NCBI GenBank assembly: GCA_022774865.1
Contig: JALFLH010000024.1
Coordinates: forward strand, 1 to 64,000
Direction of reading: 5' to 3'
DNA from: Clostridiales bacterium
GTDB lineage: Bacteria > Bacillota > Clostridia > Oscillospirales > Oscillospiraceae
Length of the DNA stretch: 64,000 bases
Within the stretch, counting starts at the first letter, position 1. Each line of letters starts with the position of its first letter. The position numbers were made by a program, and so were the translations under genes. Under the pieces are notes generated by a model that made no database searches, was not told the origin of the DNA, and saw only the letters and a program-made list of their open reading frames with translations. Positions 7,941 to 15,998 of this stretch are shown in pieces.

Positions 7941-9355
7941 ACAAGGATCTGGCGGCACGGCAGGAGGCAAGGCTGCTGTGCAGACAGGCAGAGCAGGCAC
8001 AGGGCATTCTGGCCGCCTTCGGACAGGAGCGGCTCGATCGGATTGTGGAGGCCGTGGCAAAGGCGTTTTCTGCCGCAGCGGCGGAATTGGCAGAACTGGC
8101 GGTCAGCGAGACCGGCTTCGGCAACAGCGCCGACAAGACGGAAAAGAACCGGTTCGCGTCGGAGAAGGTGGCCTGTGCCATCCGGGATATGAAATGCGTG
8201 GGCGTATTGAACGAAAATCCCCGGGAGAAACTATGGGAGGTGGGGGTTCCGGTGGGCGTGATCGCAGCCATTGTGCCCAGCACCAATCCCACCTCCACCG
8301 TGTGCTATAAGACGCTGATTGCCCTGAAGTCCGGCAATGCCATTGTGTTTTCTCCCCACCCCAAGGCCGTGGAATGCACATTGAAGGCAGCGCGGATTGT
8401 GGCGGCCGCAGCGGAGGGCGCGGGCGCGCCGGCGGGCGCGGTGAGCTGCCTGAGCCTTGCGTCGATGGCCGGCTGTCAGGAGCTGATGGCCGCACCGCAG
8501 GTGAGGCTGATTCTGGCCACCGGAGGCCCAGCCATGGTGAAGGCGGCCTATTCCTCCGGAAAGCCTGCCATCGGTGTGGGGGCGGGCAACGGCCCGGCGT
8601 ATATCCACCACTCGGCGGATGTCAGGCGGGCACTGACGTGCATTCTCCGCTCCAAAACCTTCGACAACGGGACGGTATGCGCCTCTGAGCAGAGCATCAT
8701 TGTGGAACAGGGCATGGCCGAGCCGGTGAGACAGGAAGCAAAGAAGCTGGGCTTCTACTTCATGAATAAGGAGGAGGCCGGGGTTCTGGCAAAGCTGCTG
8801 TTCCGGCCCAATGGCGCGCTGAACCCGGATATTGTGGGGAAACCGGCGGAAGAACTGGCGCGCATGGCCGGCTTCCCGGTTCCCGCCGGGACAAAGATCC
8901 TGGCGGCGCGGGAGGAGGAGGCCGGCCCCACAAGGCCGTACTCCATGGAGAAGCTCTGTCCCGTGCTTGCTTTCTATGTGATGGACAGCGAGGACGCGGT
9001 ACTGAAAAAGGTCATCGAGGTCTTAAGCCACGAGGGTGCCGGCCACACCTTCGCCATGCACGCCGAGGATCGGGAGGCAATTACCCGGTTTGCCCTGCAG
9101 GTGCCGGTCTCCCGGTTTCTGGTGAATACCCCGGCGGCGCTGGGCGGCATCGGCGCGACCACCAACCTGTTCCCGGCCCTGACGCTGGGGTGCGGCGCGG
9201 TGGGCGGAAGCGCGTCCTCCAACAACATTGGCCCGATGGACTTGATTAACATCCGCAGGGTTGCCTGGGACACGGGCGGGGAACCGGCGGACACGCCGGT
9301 TGACCGGGAGCTGGTGGAGCTGCTGGCGGCGAAAATACTGGAACGTCTGAAATAA
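7931..9355 (+). CDS. eutE: CoA-acylating acetaldehyde dehydrogenase EutE
   Basis: Oxidises acetaldehyde to acetyl-CoA with NAD+ and CoA. Aldehyde-dehydrogenase motifs: AIVPSTNPTSTV (about 115), GVGAGNGPAYI (about 218), and the catalytic cysteine in FDNGTVCASEQSI (about 250). At 474 aa it is close to E. coli EutE (467). The ATG at 7931 lies inside the last codons of eutA and follows an AAGGAGCGAG site. The N-terminal 20-35 residues form a predicted helix, which in this family can serve for encapsulation. Confidence 0.94.
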   Translation: MELDKDLAARQEARLLCRQAEQAQGILAAFGQERLDRIVEAVAKAFSAAAAELAELAVSETGFGNSADKTEKNRFASEKVACAIRDMKCVGVLNENPREKLWEVGVPVGVIAAIVPSTNPTSTVCYKTLIALKSGNAIVFSPHPKAVECTLKAARIVAAAAEGAGAPAGAVSCLSLASMAGCQELMAAPQVRLILATGGPAMVKAAYSSGKPAIGVGAGNGPAYIHHSADVRRALTCILRSKTFDNGTVCASEQSIIVEQGMAEPVRQEAKKLGFYFMNKEEAGVLAKLLFRPNGALNPDIVGKPAEELARMAGFPVPAGTKILAAREEEAGPTRPYSMEKLCPVLAFYVMDSEDAVLKKVIEVLSHEGAGHTFAMHAEDREAITRFALQVPVSRFLVNTPAALGGIGATTNLFPALTLGCGAVGGSASSNNIGPMDLINIRRVAWDTGGEPADTPVDRELVELLAAKILERLK

Positions 9356-9373
9356 CAAATGGGAGGAAACAAA

Positions 9374-9685
9374 ATGGATACCAATTCTCTTGGCATGATC
9401 GAAACGAAGGGTCTGATCGGCGCAATTGAGGCGGCGGACGCCATGGTGAAGTCCGCCAATGTGCAGCTGGTGGGCAAGGAGCAGGTGGGCGGCGGTCTGG
9501 TGACCGTGATGGTTCGCGGAGACGTGGGCGCGGTGAAGGCGGCCACCGACGCGGGAGCCGCGGCGGCGGAAAAGGTGGGCGAGCTGATTTCCGTCCATGT
9601 GATTGCCCGTCCCCACTCTGAGGTGGACGCCATTCTGCCCAAGGGCCGCTCCGGCGGCAGCACAGCCGCGGGCGGCAAGGGCTGA
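9374..9685 (+). CDS. eutM: microcompartment shell hexamer protein EutM
   Basis: Single BMC-domain protein (103 aa) starting [24 protein letters not shown], the hallmark of the EutM/PduA/CsoS1 class, with [11 protein letters not shown] at about residue 80. It forms flat hexameric tiles with a central pore for small metabolites. GGGAGGAAAC lies directly before the ATG at 9374; an in-frame ATG at 9359 is too close to that site. Its TGA overlaps the ATG of eutT. Confidence 0.97.
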   Translation: MDTNSLGMIETKGLIGAIEAADAMVKSANVQLVGKEQVGGGLVTVMVRGDVGAVKAATDAGAAAAEKVGELISVHVIARPHSEVDAILPKGRSGGSTAAGGKG

Positions 9686-10374
9686 TGCTCTATACGGAGG
9701 AATCGGCCCGCGCGAATGTCCGAAACCGGGACGGGAAGCGGGTGTTCTATCTGGGCAGAGGGGACACGCTGACCCCCGGCGCCCGGGACTTTCTGAGCCG
9801 GGAACGGATTGAAATCCGTCCCGGGGAAAGCGCGAAAATTGAGGAGTACCGCCTCTTGAACGGGGCGGTACTGCGGGAAAAGCCGGAGCACATGACCCAT
9901 CTGAATGGAGATGTTCTGGTGGAAAAGACACACCCGCGGATTCGGTTCCGGGGCGCCATGGATACGCTGGAAGCGGAACTGCTGCTGTGCCAGCTTGCCT
10001 GCGGCGGACAGGTTCGGCAGGCGCTGGAGGAGATTCTGGCATTGGCCCGGATGCTGATCCGCTGCGAGGTGATGGGCGAGCCGGTGCCGGACACGAAGCT
10101 GTGCGGCCTGACCGGGGAGGAACAGCGGCAGCGGAGCCACCGGCCGCAGGACTATTTTGGGCAGGCTCATTTCATGCCGGAGGTATCCGACGGAGAGACG
10201 GTACTGCGCCTGAACCGGTGCCGGTGCGCGGCGCGGGCCGCCGAACTGGCTGCCGCTGCCGCGTTTACGGATGAGGACGGCAACGCGTCCCGGGCGGACA
10301 TCCTGCGGGCGCTGAACCGAATGAGCAGCATGATCTATATTTTAATGATTATGGAAAAAGCAGGAAAATTATAG
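9685..10374 (+). CDS. eutT: cobalamin adenosyltransferase, EutT type
   Basis: Makes adenosylcobalamin, the EutBC cofactor, from cobalamin and ATP. An N-terminal YLGRGDTLTPGARDFLSRERIEI segment resembles the start of Firmicute EutT proteins. The core THPRIRFRGAMDTLEAELLL (about residues 90-110), LLCQLACGG, RPQDYFGQAHFMP (about 155) and the final four-helix segment LRLNRCRCAARAAELAAAA match the family. The HX11CC metal motif described for Salmonella EutT is not present in that form, so the metal requirement may differ. Start ATG 9685 is coupled to eutM (TGATG). It is followed by the 165-base structured repeat. Confidence 0.85.
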   Translation: MLYTEESARANVRNRDGKRVFYLGRGDTLTPGARDFLSRERIEIRPGESAKIEEYRLLNGAVLREKPEHMTHLNGDVLVEKTHPRIRFRGAMDTLEAELLLCQLACGGQVRQALEEILALARMLIRCEVMGEPVPDTKLCGLTGEEQRQRSHRPQDYFGQAHFMPEVSDGETVLRLNRCRCAARAAELAAAAAFTDEDGNASRADILRALNRMSSMIYILMIMEKAGKL

Positions 10375-10380
10375 TTTGGC

Positions 10381-10545
10381 GCACCGATGCGTCAAAGGCT
10401 TCCACCGGGGGAAGCTGTCACGGTGTGAGCCGTGCATGATATGGGAAAAACGCTGCATAATGCGGTCATTTTCAAAAAAGGTACGTTTTTCCGCATCTGC
10501 CCCAGTGTACGCACAGGGGCACCTTCCCCCAGGGGAAGGTATTGC
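10381..10545 (+). repeat. structured, palindrome-rich element between eutT and pduL
   Basis: The 220-base gap inside the otherwise gapless eut operon holds five hairpins. (1) GCTTCC-ACCGGG-GGAAGC (10398-10415). (2) CACGG-TGTGAG-CCGTG (10419-10434). (3) Long-range arms GGAAAAACG (10444-10452) and CGTTTTTCC (10484-10492). (4) TGCCCC/GGGGCA (10498-10521). (5) ACCTTCCCC-CA-GGGGAAGGT (10521-10540). The two ends resemble each other as opposed GGAAG-type palindromes. From memory this resembles an intergenic repeat widespread in gut Clostridia, so a MITE/REP-like insertion is the likeliest reading. No gene fits here. See findings for the antitermination alternative. Confidence 0.6.
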
Positions 10546-10594
10546 GGCTCTGCCGATCAATTGCAGTTAAATACATGAAGCATGGGGTGATTGG

Positions 10595-11197
10595 ATGGAC
10601 AAAATGGACGCGTTGGTGAACGCGGTGCTGGAACGGATTCTGGTGCCGCTGGAGGCGTCCGGGCGGCACGTGCATCTGACGAGGGAACAGGCGGAAATCC
10701 TGTTCGGCCACGGCCTGACACCGGAGCGTCCCCTGTCTCAGCCGGGACAGTACCTTTCGAAGGAACGGGTCACGGTGATTGGCCCAAAGGGAGAATTCCG
10801 AAATGTGGCGGTGCTGGGGCCGGAGCGGAAAGAGGCACAGGTGGAAATCTCTCTGACAGACGGAAAAGCGCTGGGTATCCAGCCGCCGGTTCGGCTGTCC
10901 GGGGAGACGGTGGGCAGCCCCGGCTGTATTCTGGCGGGGTCACAGGGACGGGTGGAGCTGGACAGAGGCGTCATCGCCGCCCAGCGGCACATCCATCTGA
11001 CTCCCGCCGATGCCGCGCGGTTTGGCGTCCGGGACAGGCAGGTGGTGCATTTGCAGACCTTTACCGCCCGCCCGGTCGTATTTGAGGATACGGTGGTGCG
11101 TGTCAGCGGGGATTTTGCGGCGGCTGTGCATCTGGACTATGATGAGGCCAACGCCTGCGGCTTTGCCAAGGGAGATTGGGGGAGAATTCTGCCATGA
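10595..11197 (+). CDS. pduL: phosphotransacylase PduL (EutD substitute)
   Basis: Converts acetyl-CoA to acetyl-phosphate and recycles CoA within the microcompartment. Two PTAC half-domains each carry the zinc-binding histidine motif: SGRHVHLT (about residue 23) and AQRHIHLT (about residue 130). The N-terminal MDKMDALVNAVLERIL is an amphipathic helix like the encapsulation peptides known from PduL. At 200 aa it is of normal size. GGGGTGA precedes the ATG. It restarts the operon after the structured element and overlaps the next gene (ATGA). Confidence 0.93.
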   Translation: MDKMDALVNAVLERILVPLEASGRHVHLTREQAEILFGHGLTPERPLSQPGQYLSKERVTVIGPKGEFRNVAVLGPERKEAQVEISLTDGKALGIQPPVRLSGETVGSPGCILAGSQGRVELDRGVIAAQRHIHLTPADAARFGVRDRQVVHLQTFTARPVVFEDTVVRVSGDFAAAVHLDYDEANACGFAKGDWGRILP

Positions 11198-11589
11198 AAG
11201 CACTGCTGATCGGGAAAGAGCCGGCTGCGGCACTGGGCTATGAGTATGTGGAGGATGAGCCGTATGACGCCGTGGTGATCGGGTCGCTGACGCTGGGACA
11301 GCTTCTGGCCTTTCGGGAGGAGCGGGTGCTGGCGGCGCTGGCACAGGGACGGAACGTATTCCTGTATACGCCCGGACTGCCGGAGACGGAGAAAAACCGG
11401 GCGCTGGCAGCGCGGCTGACAGCGGCGCAGCGGGAATTGAAAAGTTTGGGCGTTGTCTTCACGGACGGCGGGCGCAGAAGGCTGGTCACGGCGGAGGAAG
11501 CCCGGGAACTGCGGCGGAAAGGGCGCGCGCCGGGACCGGGAGCGGTGCTCACGCCGCTGGCGAAGGAGATACTGGAGGGGTCGGATTGA
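11194..11589 (+). CDS. eut-associated protein of unknown function (131 aa)
   Basis: The protein is soluble, without signal peptide or membrane segment. It begins MKALLIGKEPAAALGYEYV, has DAVVIGSLTLGQLLAF near residue 30 and FLYTPGLPETEKNRALAARL near residue 60, and ends in an Arg-rich helix. The N-terminal half looks like an alpha/beta (Rossmann-like or flavodoxin-like) segment. Proteins of this kind appear in Firmicute ethanolamine loci next to pduL and eutN, as far as I recall, and are named only as ethanolamine utilisation hypothetical proteins. It is coupled to both neighbours by 4-base overlaps. I do not assign a function. Confidence 0.75.
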   Translation: MKALLIGKEPAAALGYEYVEDEPYDAVVIGSLTLGQLLAFREERVLAALAQGRNVFLYTPGLPETEKNRALAARLTAAQRELKSLGVVFTDGGRRRLVTAEEARELRRKGRAPGPGAVLTPLAKEILEGSD

Positions 11590-11834
11590 AAATCGGAACG
11601 GTGATCGGCTCGGTTTGGGCTACGCGGAAGGCCGGATGCCTTCAGGGACAGACTTTTCTGGTGGTGGATACCGGGCGGGAGGATCTGGTGGCGGCGGATC
11701 AGGTGGGAGCCGGGATCGGCGACCGGGTACTGCTGGCCACCGGGACGGTGGCTTCCCGGTACTGCATGGACGCGCCCATCGATGCGGCGGTGGTGGCCAT
11801 TCTGGACGGGGAGGGTAAGCATGTCGGCACATGA
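11586..11834 (+). CDS. eutN: microcompartment vertex pentamer protein EutN
   Basis: An 82-aa EutN/CcmL-fold protein: MKIGTVIGSVWATRKAGCLQGQTFLVV, then GIGDRVLLATGTVASRY and PIDAAVVAILD. It caps the vertices of the polyhedral shell. The start is TTG at 11586, overlapping the previous stop, with GGAGGGG at 11575-11581. Its end overlaps eutH by 14 bases. Confidence 0.95.
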   Translation: MKIGTVIGSVWATRKAGCLQGQTFLVVDTGREDLVAADQVGAGIGDRVLLATGTVASRYCMDAPIDAAVVAILDGEGKHVGT

Positions 11835-12897
11835 AATCCTGATTGCGGTGATGGCCGTATTTGCGGCGCTGGGCGCCATTGACCGGATAACCGGCAACAG
11901 ATTCGGCCTGGGACAGGAATTTGAAAACGGCATTCTGGCCATGGGCTCGCTGGCTATGGCGATGATCGGCATCATTTGCCTGGCACCGGTACTGGCGGCG
12001 GTACTCAGGCCGGTGATCGTGCCGGTGTACGGCTTCCTCGGCGCGGACCCGGCCATGTTCGCCGGGTCGATTCTGGCCTGCGATATGGGCGGCGGGGCGC
12101 TGGCCATGGAGATGACCGGGGACTTGGACGCGGCCATGCTGGGCGGCGTGCTGACCGGCTCCATGCTGGGCGCGACTATTGTATTTACCATTCCCGTTGC
12201 CATGGGCATTCTGGAGGAAGAGGACCGGCCGGCCATGGCGAAGGGCATCCTCTGCGGCATTGTGACCATTCCCATCGGCGTATTCGCGGGGGGACTGGTG
12301 GCGGGATTTTCGCTCGGGATGCTGCTGCGGAATCTGATTCCCATTGTGCTGATCGCGGCGCTGATTGCGCTCGGCCTGTGGAAAGCGGAAAAGGTCATGG
12401 TCAAAGGCTTTGCCGCCTTCGGCAAGGGGGTGGTGGCGGTGATCACCGTGGGACTGGCAGCGGCGATCGTGAAGGAATTGACGGGCTTTGTGCTCATTCC
12501 CGGCATGGCGCCCATATCCGAGGGATTTGAGACAGTGGGCGCTATCGCCATTGTACTGGCGGGGGCATTCCCGTTGGTATATGTTCTGACCCGGCTTCTG
12601 CGCAAACCGTTGATTCGGCTGGGAAAGTGGCTTGGGATTAACGATGCGGCGGCTGCGGGATTGGTGGCCAGTCTGGCCAATTCCATCGCTACCTTCGGCA
12701 TGGTCAAAGAGATGGACCGCCGGGGCAAGGTGGTCAACATCGCGTTTGCGGTGTCGGCGGCATTTGTATTTGGAGATCATCTGGGTTTTACGGCCGGGTT
12801 TGCGCCCGATATGCTGCCCGCCATGATTGTGGGAAAGCTGGTGGGCGGCGTCAGCGCCATGGCAGTGGCGCTCTGGCTCACCCGAAAGGACGCCTGA
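11821..12897 (+). CDS. eutH: ethanolamine transporter EutH
   Basis: Polytopic inner-membrane protein (358 aa, about 10 hydrophobic spans) with the EutH-specific stretch GSILACDMGGGALAMEM (about residue 82) and the C-terminal VFGDHLGFTAGFAPDMLPAM. It imports ethanolamine, needed mainly when the protonated amine does not diffuse in. The start at 11821 lies inside the last codons of eutN after GAGGG. A 71-base gap with two hairpins separates it from eutB. Confidence 0.93.
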   Translation: MSAHEILIAVMAVFAALGAIDRITGNRFGLGQEFENGILAMGSLAMAMIGIICLAPVLAAVLRPVIVPVYGFLGADPAMFAGSILACDMGGGALAMEMTGDLDAAMLGGVLTGSMLGATIVFTIPVAMGILEEEDRPAMAKGILCGIVTIPIGVFAGGLVAGFSLGMLLRNLIPIVLIAALIALGLWKAEKVMVKGFAAFGKGVVAVITVGLAAAIVKELTGFVLIPGMAPISEGFETVGAIAIVLAGAFPLVYVLTRLLRKPLIRLGKWLGINDAAAAGLVASLANSIATFGMVKEMDRRGKVVNIAFAVSAAFVFGDHLGFTAGFAPDMLPAMIVGKLVGGVSAMAVALWLTRKDA

Positions 12898-12905
12898 ACC
12901 GCGCA

Positions 12906-12954
12906 CCGGGCGATATTGCCCGGAATGGGAAGGTATGAAGCGGCCATTTGCCGC
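12906..12954 (+). promoter_or_regulatory. twin hairpins between eutH and eutB
   Basis: CCGGGC-GATATT-GCCCGG (12906-12923) and GCGGC-CATTT-GCCGC (12940-12954), lying just before the eutB ribosome binding site. No T run follows, so they are not a terminator. They may stabilise mRNA ends or adjust eutB translation. Confidence 0.4.
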
Positions 12955-12968
12955 AAAAGGAGAAGTCA

Positions 12969-14333
12969 ATGAAACTGAGGACAACTTTATTGGGAAAAAC
13001 ATACGTTTTTCAGAGCCTGAAGGAAGTGCTGGCAAAGGCCAACGAGGAAAAGAGCGGGGACGCTCTGGCCGGGCTGGCGGCGGAAAACGCCCAGGAGCGG
13101 GTGGCCGCCAAGGTGGTGCTTTCCGCGGTGCAGCTATCCGATCTGCGGGAAAACCCGGCGGTGCCCTATGAAGAGGACGAAGTGACCCGAATCATTCAGG
13201 ACGATGTGAACGAGAAGGTTTACGCCAAAATCCGGGGCTGGACGGTTTCCGAGCTGCGGGAATGGATTCTGGACGAGAACACCACCGGGGCGGATATCCG
13301 CAGAATCAGCCGGGGACTGACCTCGGAGATGGTGGCGGCGGTGGCCAAGCTGATGAGCAATCTGGATCTCATCTACGCGGCAAACAAAATCACGGTCACC
13401 GCCCACTGCAATACCACCATCGGCTTGCCGGGAACCCTTTCCTGCCGGCTTCAGCCCAACCACACCACCGACGATCCGGAGGGCATTACGGCTTCCGTGC
13501 TGGAGGGACTGAGCTTTGGCGCGGGAGACGCGGTGATCGGTCTGAATCCGGTGACGGATTCCCCGGAGCAGGTGGGCAGGGTGCTGCGGCGGTTTCAGGA
13601 GATCCGGGAGCACTGGGCAATTCCAACCCAGATCTGCGTGCTGGCACACGTAACGGCGCAGATGAAGGCGGTGCGCGCGGGCGCGCCCTGCGATCTGATT
13701 TTCCAGTCCATCGCGGGCAGCCAGAAGGGCAACGAGGCCTTCGGCTTTTCCGCATCCACATTGGCGGAGGCCCGGGATCTGCTGCTGCACGAGGGGACGG
13801 CGGAGGGGCCGAATGTCATGTATTTTGAGACGGGTCAGGGATCGGAGCTGTCCAGCAACGCCCACCACGGCACCGATCAGGTGACCATGGAGGCCCGGTG
13901 CTATGGCTTTGCCAGACGGTTCTCCCCGTTCCTTGTCAACACCGTGGTGGGCTTCATCGGGCCGGAGTATCTCTACGATGCCCGGCAGGTGACCCGGGCG
14001 GGACTGGAGGATCACTTCATGGGCAAGCTGACGGGAATCTCCATGGGCTGCGACTGCTGCTACACCAACCACATGAAGGCCGACCAGAATGACATTGAGA
14101 ATCTGGCGGCGCTGCTGACCATGGCGGGGTGCAACTATTTCATGGGCATTCCCCATGGGGACGATATCATGCTCAACTACCAGACCACCGGCTTCCGGGA
14201 GACGGCGGCGCTGCGGGAGCTGACCGGAAAGACAGCCATCCCGGAATTCCAGCGCTGGCTGGAGAAGATGGGCTTTGTGGAAAACGGACACCTGACAGCC
14301 AAGGCGGGCGACGGTTCCAGCCTGCTGTTTTAA
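12969..14333 (+). CDS. eutB: ethanolamine ammonia-lyase large subunit EutB
   Basis: TIM-barrel catalytic subunit (454 aa; E. coli 453) of the adenosylcobalamin-dependent lyase that turns ethanolamine into acetaldehyde and ammonia. Family stretches are plain: YAANKITVTAHCNTTIG (about 137), GDAVIGLNPVTDSPEQVG (about 184), TGQGSELSSNAHHGTDQVT (about 287), and GCDCCYTNHMKADQND (about 360). The ATG at 12969 follows AAAAGGAG. An earlier in-frame ATG at 12948 lacks a ribosome binding site. Confidence 0.98.
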   Translation: MKLRTTLLGKTYVFQSLKEVLAKANEEKSGDALAGLAAENAQERVAAKVVLSAVQLSDLRENPAVPYEEDEVTRIIQDDVNEKVYAKIRGWTVSELREWILDENTTGADIRRISRGLTSEMVAAVAKLMSNLDLIYAANKITVTAHCNTTIGLPGTLSCRLQPNHTTDDPEGITASVLEGLSFGAGDAVIGLNPVTDSPEQVGRVLRRFQEIREHWAIPTQICVLAHVTAQMKAVRAGAPCDLIFQSIAGSQKGNEAFGFSASTLAEARDLLLHEGTAEGPNVMYFETGQGSELSSNAHHGTDQVTMEARCYGFARRFSPFLVNTVVGFIGPEYLYDARQVTRAGLEDHFMGKLTGISMGCDCCYTNHMKADQNDIENLAALLTMAGCNYFMGIPHGDDIMLNYQTTGFRETAALRELTGKTAIPEFQRWLEKMGFVENGHLTAKAGDGSSLLF

Positions 14334-14345
14334 GGAGGGAACCAG

Positions 14346-15254
14346 ATGAACAAGGAAGAACTGACCGCCATGGTGGCGGAAATTCTGCAGGGGCTGGGAA
14401 AGGAACCGGCGGTGAAGGCGTCGGATTACCGTGCCACAGCGCCGGAACCGGAAAAAAAGGACGAAGGATATGGGGACGGGGATTTCGTGCCGGATGTGAC
14501 GGCGCTGAATCTGCGCAAGCTGTATCTGACGGAAAACCCCGCCGATCCGGAAAAATTCCGGCGCATGAAGGAAAAAACGCCGGCCCGTCTGGGCTGCGGG
14601 AAAGCAGGCCCCCGGTATAAGACGCTGACCATGCTCCGCTTCCGGGCGGATCACGCGGCGGCGCAGGACGCGGTATTTTCCGAAATCGACCTGGAATTTG
14701 CCAAGGAAAACGACCTGCTTCCCACCAAAACCCGGTGCGACAGCAAGGACGAGTATCTGACCCGGCCGGATCTGGGCCGGTGCTTTGACGAGCACAACGC
14801 CAAGACCATCGCGGGGGTCATTGACCGGCCGCCCCGGGTGCAGCTTGTGGTGGGGGACGGCCTTTCCTCCGCCGCGATCAAGGCCAATGCCATGGACTGC
14901 CTGGCGGCGATTCGGGACGGATTGAAGCTCAGGGGGATCGAAACGGGAAAGGCCATCTTCGTCAAATACTGCCGGGTGGGAGCCGGCGACGCCATCGGGG
15001 ACATCACGGGCTGCGAACTGGTGTGTATGCTGGTGGGGGAGCGGCCGGGTCTGGTGACGGACAAGAGTATGTCGGCCTATATCACCTACAAACCCCACAC
15101 CGGGGTATCGGAGTCCAGCCGGACGGTGGTCTCCAACATCCACGCTCAGGGTACCCCCGCGGTGGAGGCCGGTGCCCACATCGCGGAGCTGATTGACACA
15201 ATCCTGAAAAAGAAAGTCTCCGGCGTGGGACTGCATCTGGAGGCGGACGTATGA
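14346..15254 (+). CDS. eutC: ethanolamine ammonia-lyase small subunit EutC
   Basis: Cobalamin-binding partner of EutB (302 aa). The N-terminal MNKEELTAMVAEILQGL is an amphipathic helix followed by a flexible acidic linker (about residues 20-55), the usual design of a microcompartment encapsulation tag. The core has VQLVVGDGLSSAAIKANA (about 162), YCRVGAGDAIGDITGC (about 205) and ERPGLVTDKSMSAYITYKP (about 230). AAGGAGGG sits ahead of the ATG, 12 bases after eutB. Its end overlaps eutL (ATGA). Confidence 0.97.
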   Translation: MNKEELTAMVAEILQGLGKEPAVKASDYRATAPEPEKKDEGYGDGDFVPDVTALNLRKLYLTENPADPEKFRRMKEKTPARLGCGKAGPRYKTLTMLRFRADHAAAQDAVFSEIDLEFAKENDLLPTKTRCDSKDEYLTRPDLGRCFDEHNAKTIAGVIDRPPRVQLVVGDGLSSAAIKANAMDCLAAIRDGLKLRGIETGKAIFVKYCRVGAGDAIGDITGCELVCMLVGERPGLVTDKSMSAYITYKPHTGVSESSRTVVSNIHAQGTPAVEAGAHIAELIDTILKKKVSGVGLHLEADV

Positions 15255-15874
15255 TTCCGGTGAAGGTGCTGGCGGTGCGGTATCTGGCCAACGCCGCGCC
15301 GGGGCTTGCCAGAAGCTTGGGCGCGCCGGCGGGATATCCGTCCCTTGGAATGCTGACCACGGACAGCGACGACGCCACCTATATCGCGCTGGACGAGGCC
15401 ACCAAGGCGGCGGATGTGAAGGTGTGCTACGCCCGCAGTTTTTACGCGGGCGCGGGGAACGCCTCCACGCCCTACGCCGGGGAGGTCATCGGGATTCTGG
15501 CCGGCCCCACGCCGGGGGCAGTGCGCAGCGGTATGGAGGCGGCCCTCTCGGCGTTGGAACGGGTGGGGTTTGAGGATGCGGGCGGCGTGCCCTATCTGGC
15601 CCATACCGTCAGCAGCGCCGGTTCCTATCTGGCCAAGGAGGCGGGCGTGCGGGAAGGTTCAGCGCTGGCCTATCTGATCGCGCCGCCGCTGGAGGCCATG
15701 TATGCCATGGACGCGGCGCTGAAGGCAGCGGATGTGAAGTTATGTAAACTCTATGCGCCGCCCAGCGAGACAAATTTTGGCGGCGGAATGCTCAGTGGCA
15801 CCCAGTCCGCCTGCGACGCGGCCTGCGCCGCCTTTGCCCAGGCCGTGGCGGAGGTGGCGGCGCAGCCCAAATAG
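15251..15874 (+). CDS. eutL: microcompartment shell trimer protein EutL
   Basis: Tandem-BMC protein (207 aa; E. coli 219) that forms trimers with gated pores. It contains SLGMLTTDSDDATYIALDEATKAADV (about 31-56), YAGEVIGILAGP and, in the second half, LEAMYAMDAALKAADVKLCKLYAPPSETNFGGG. It is the last eut gene. About 85 bases further on the metG promoter begins. I see no clear terminator, only weak pairing, between 15875 and 15960. Confidence 0.96.
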   Translation: MIPVKVLAVRYLANAAPGLARSLGAPAGYPSLGMLTTDSDDATYIALDEATKAADVKVCYARSFYAGAGNASTPYAGEVIGILAGPTPGAVRSGMEAALSALERVGFEDAGGVPYLAHTVSSAGSYLAKEAGVREGSALAYLIAPPLEAMYAMDAALKAADVKLCKLYAPPSETNFGGGMLSGTQSACDAACAAFAQAVAEVAAQPK

Positions 15875-15961
15875 CAAGGGCCCCTTTCAATCCAATGATC
15901 GGTCAGCCATCCGGCTTTTACGGAGAACATCGGGATGGCGCATGAAAACGCAATTTGTGGG

Positions 15962-15991
15962 TTGACAAAGCGGCTCGCTTCGGACTATAAT
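15962..15991 (+). promoter_or_regulatory. sigma-A promoter of metG
   Basis: Consensus TTGACA (15962-15967), 18-base spacer, consensus TATAAT (15986-15991), feeding the T-box leader. Confidence 0.85.
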
Positions 15992-15998
15992 AAGCACA

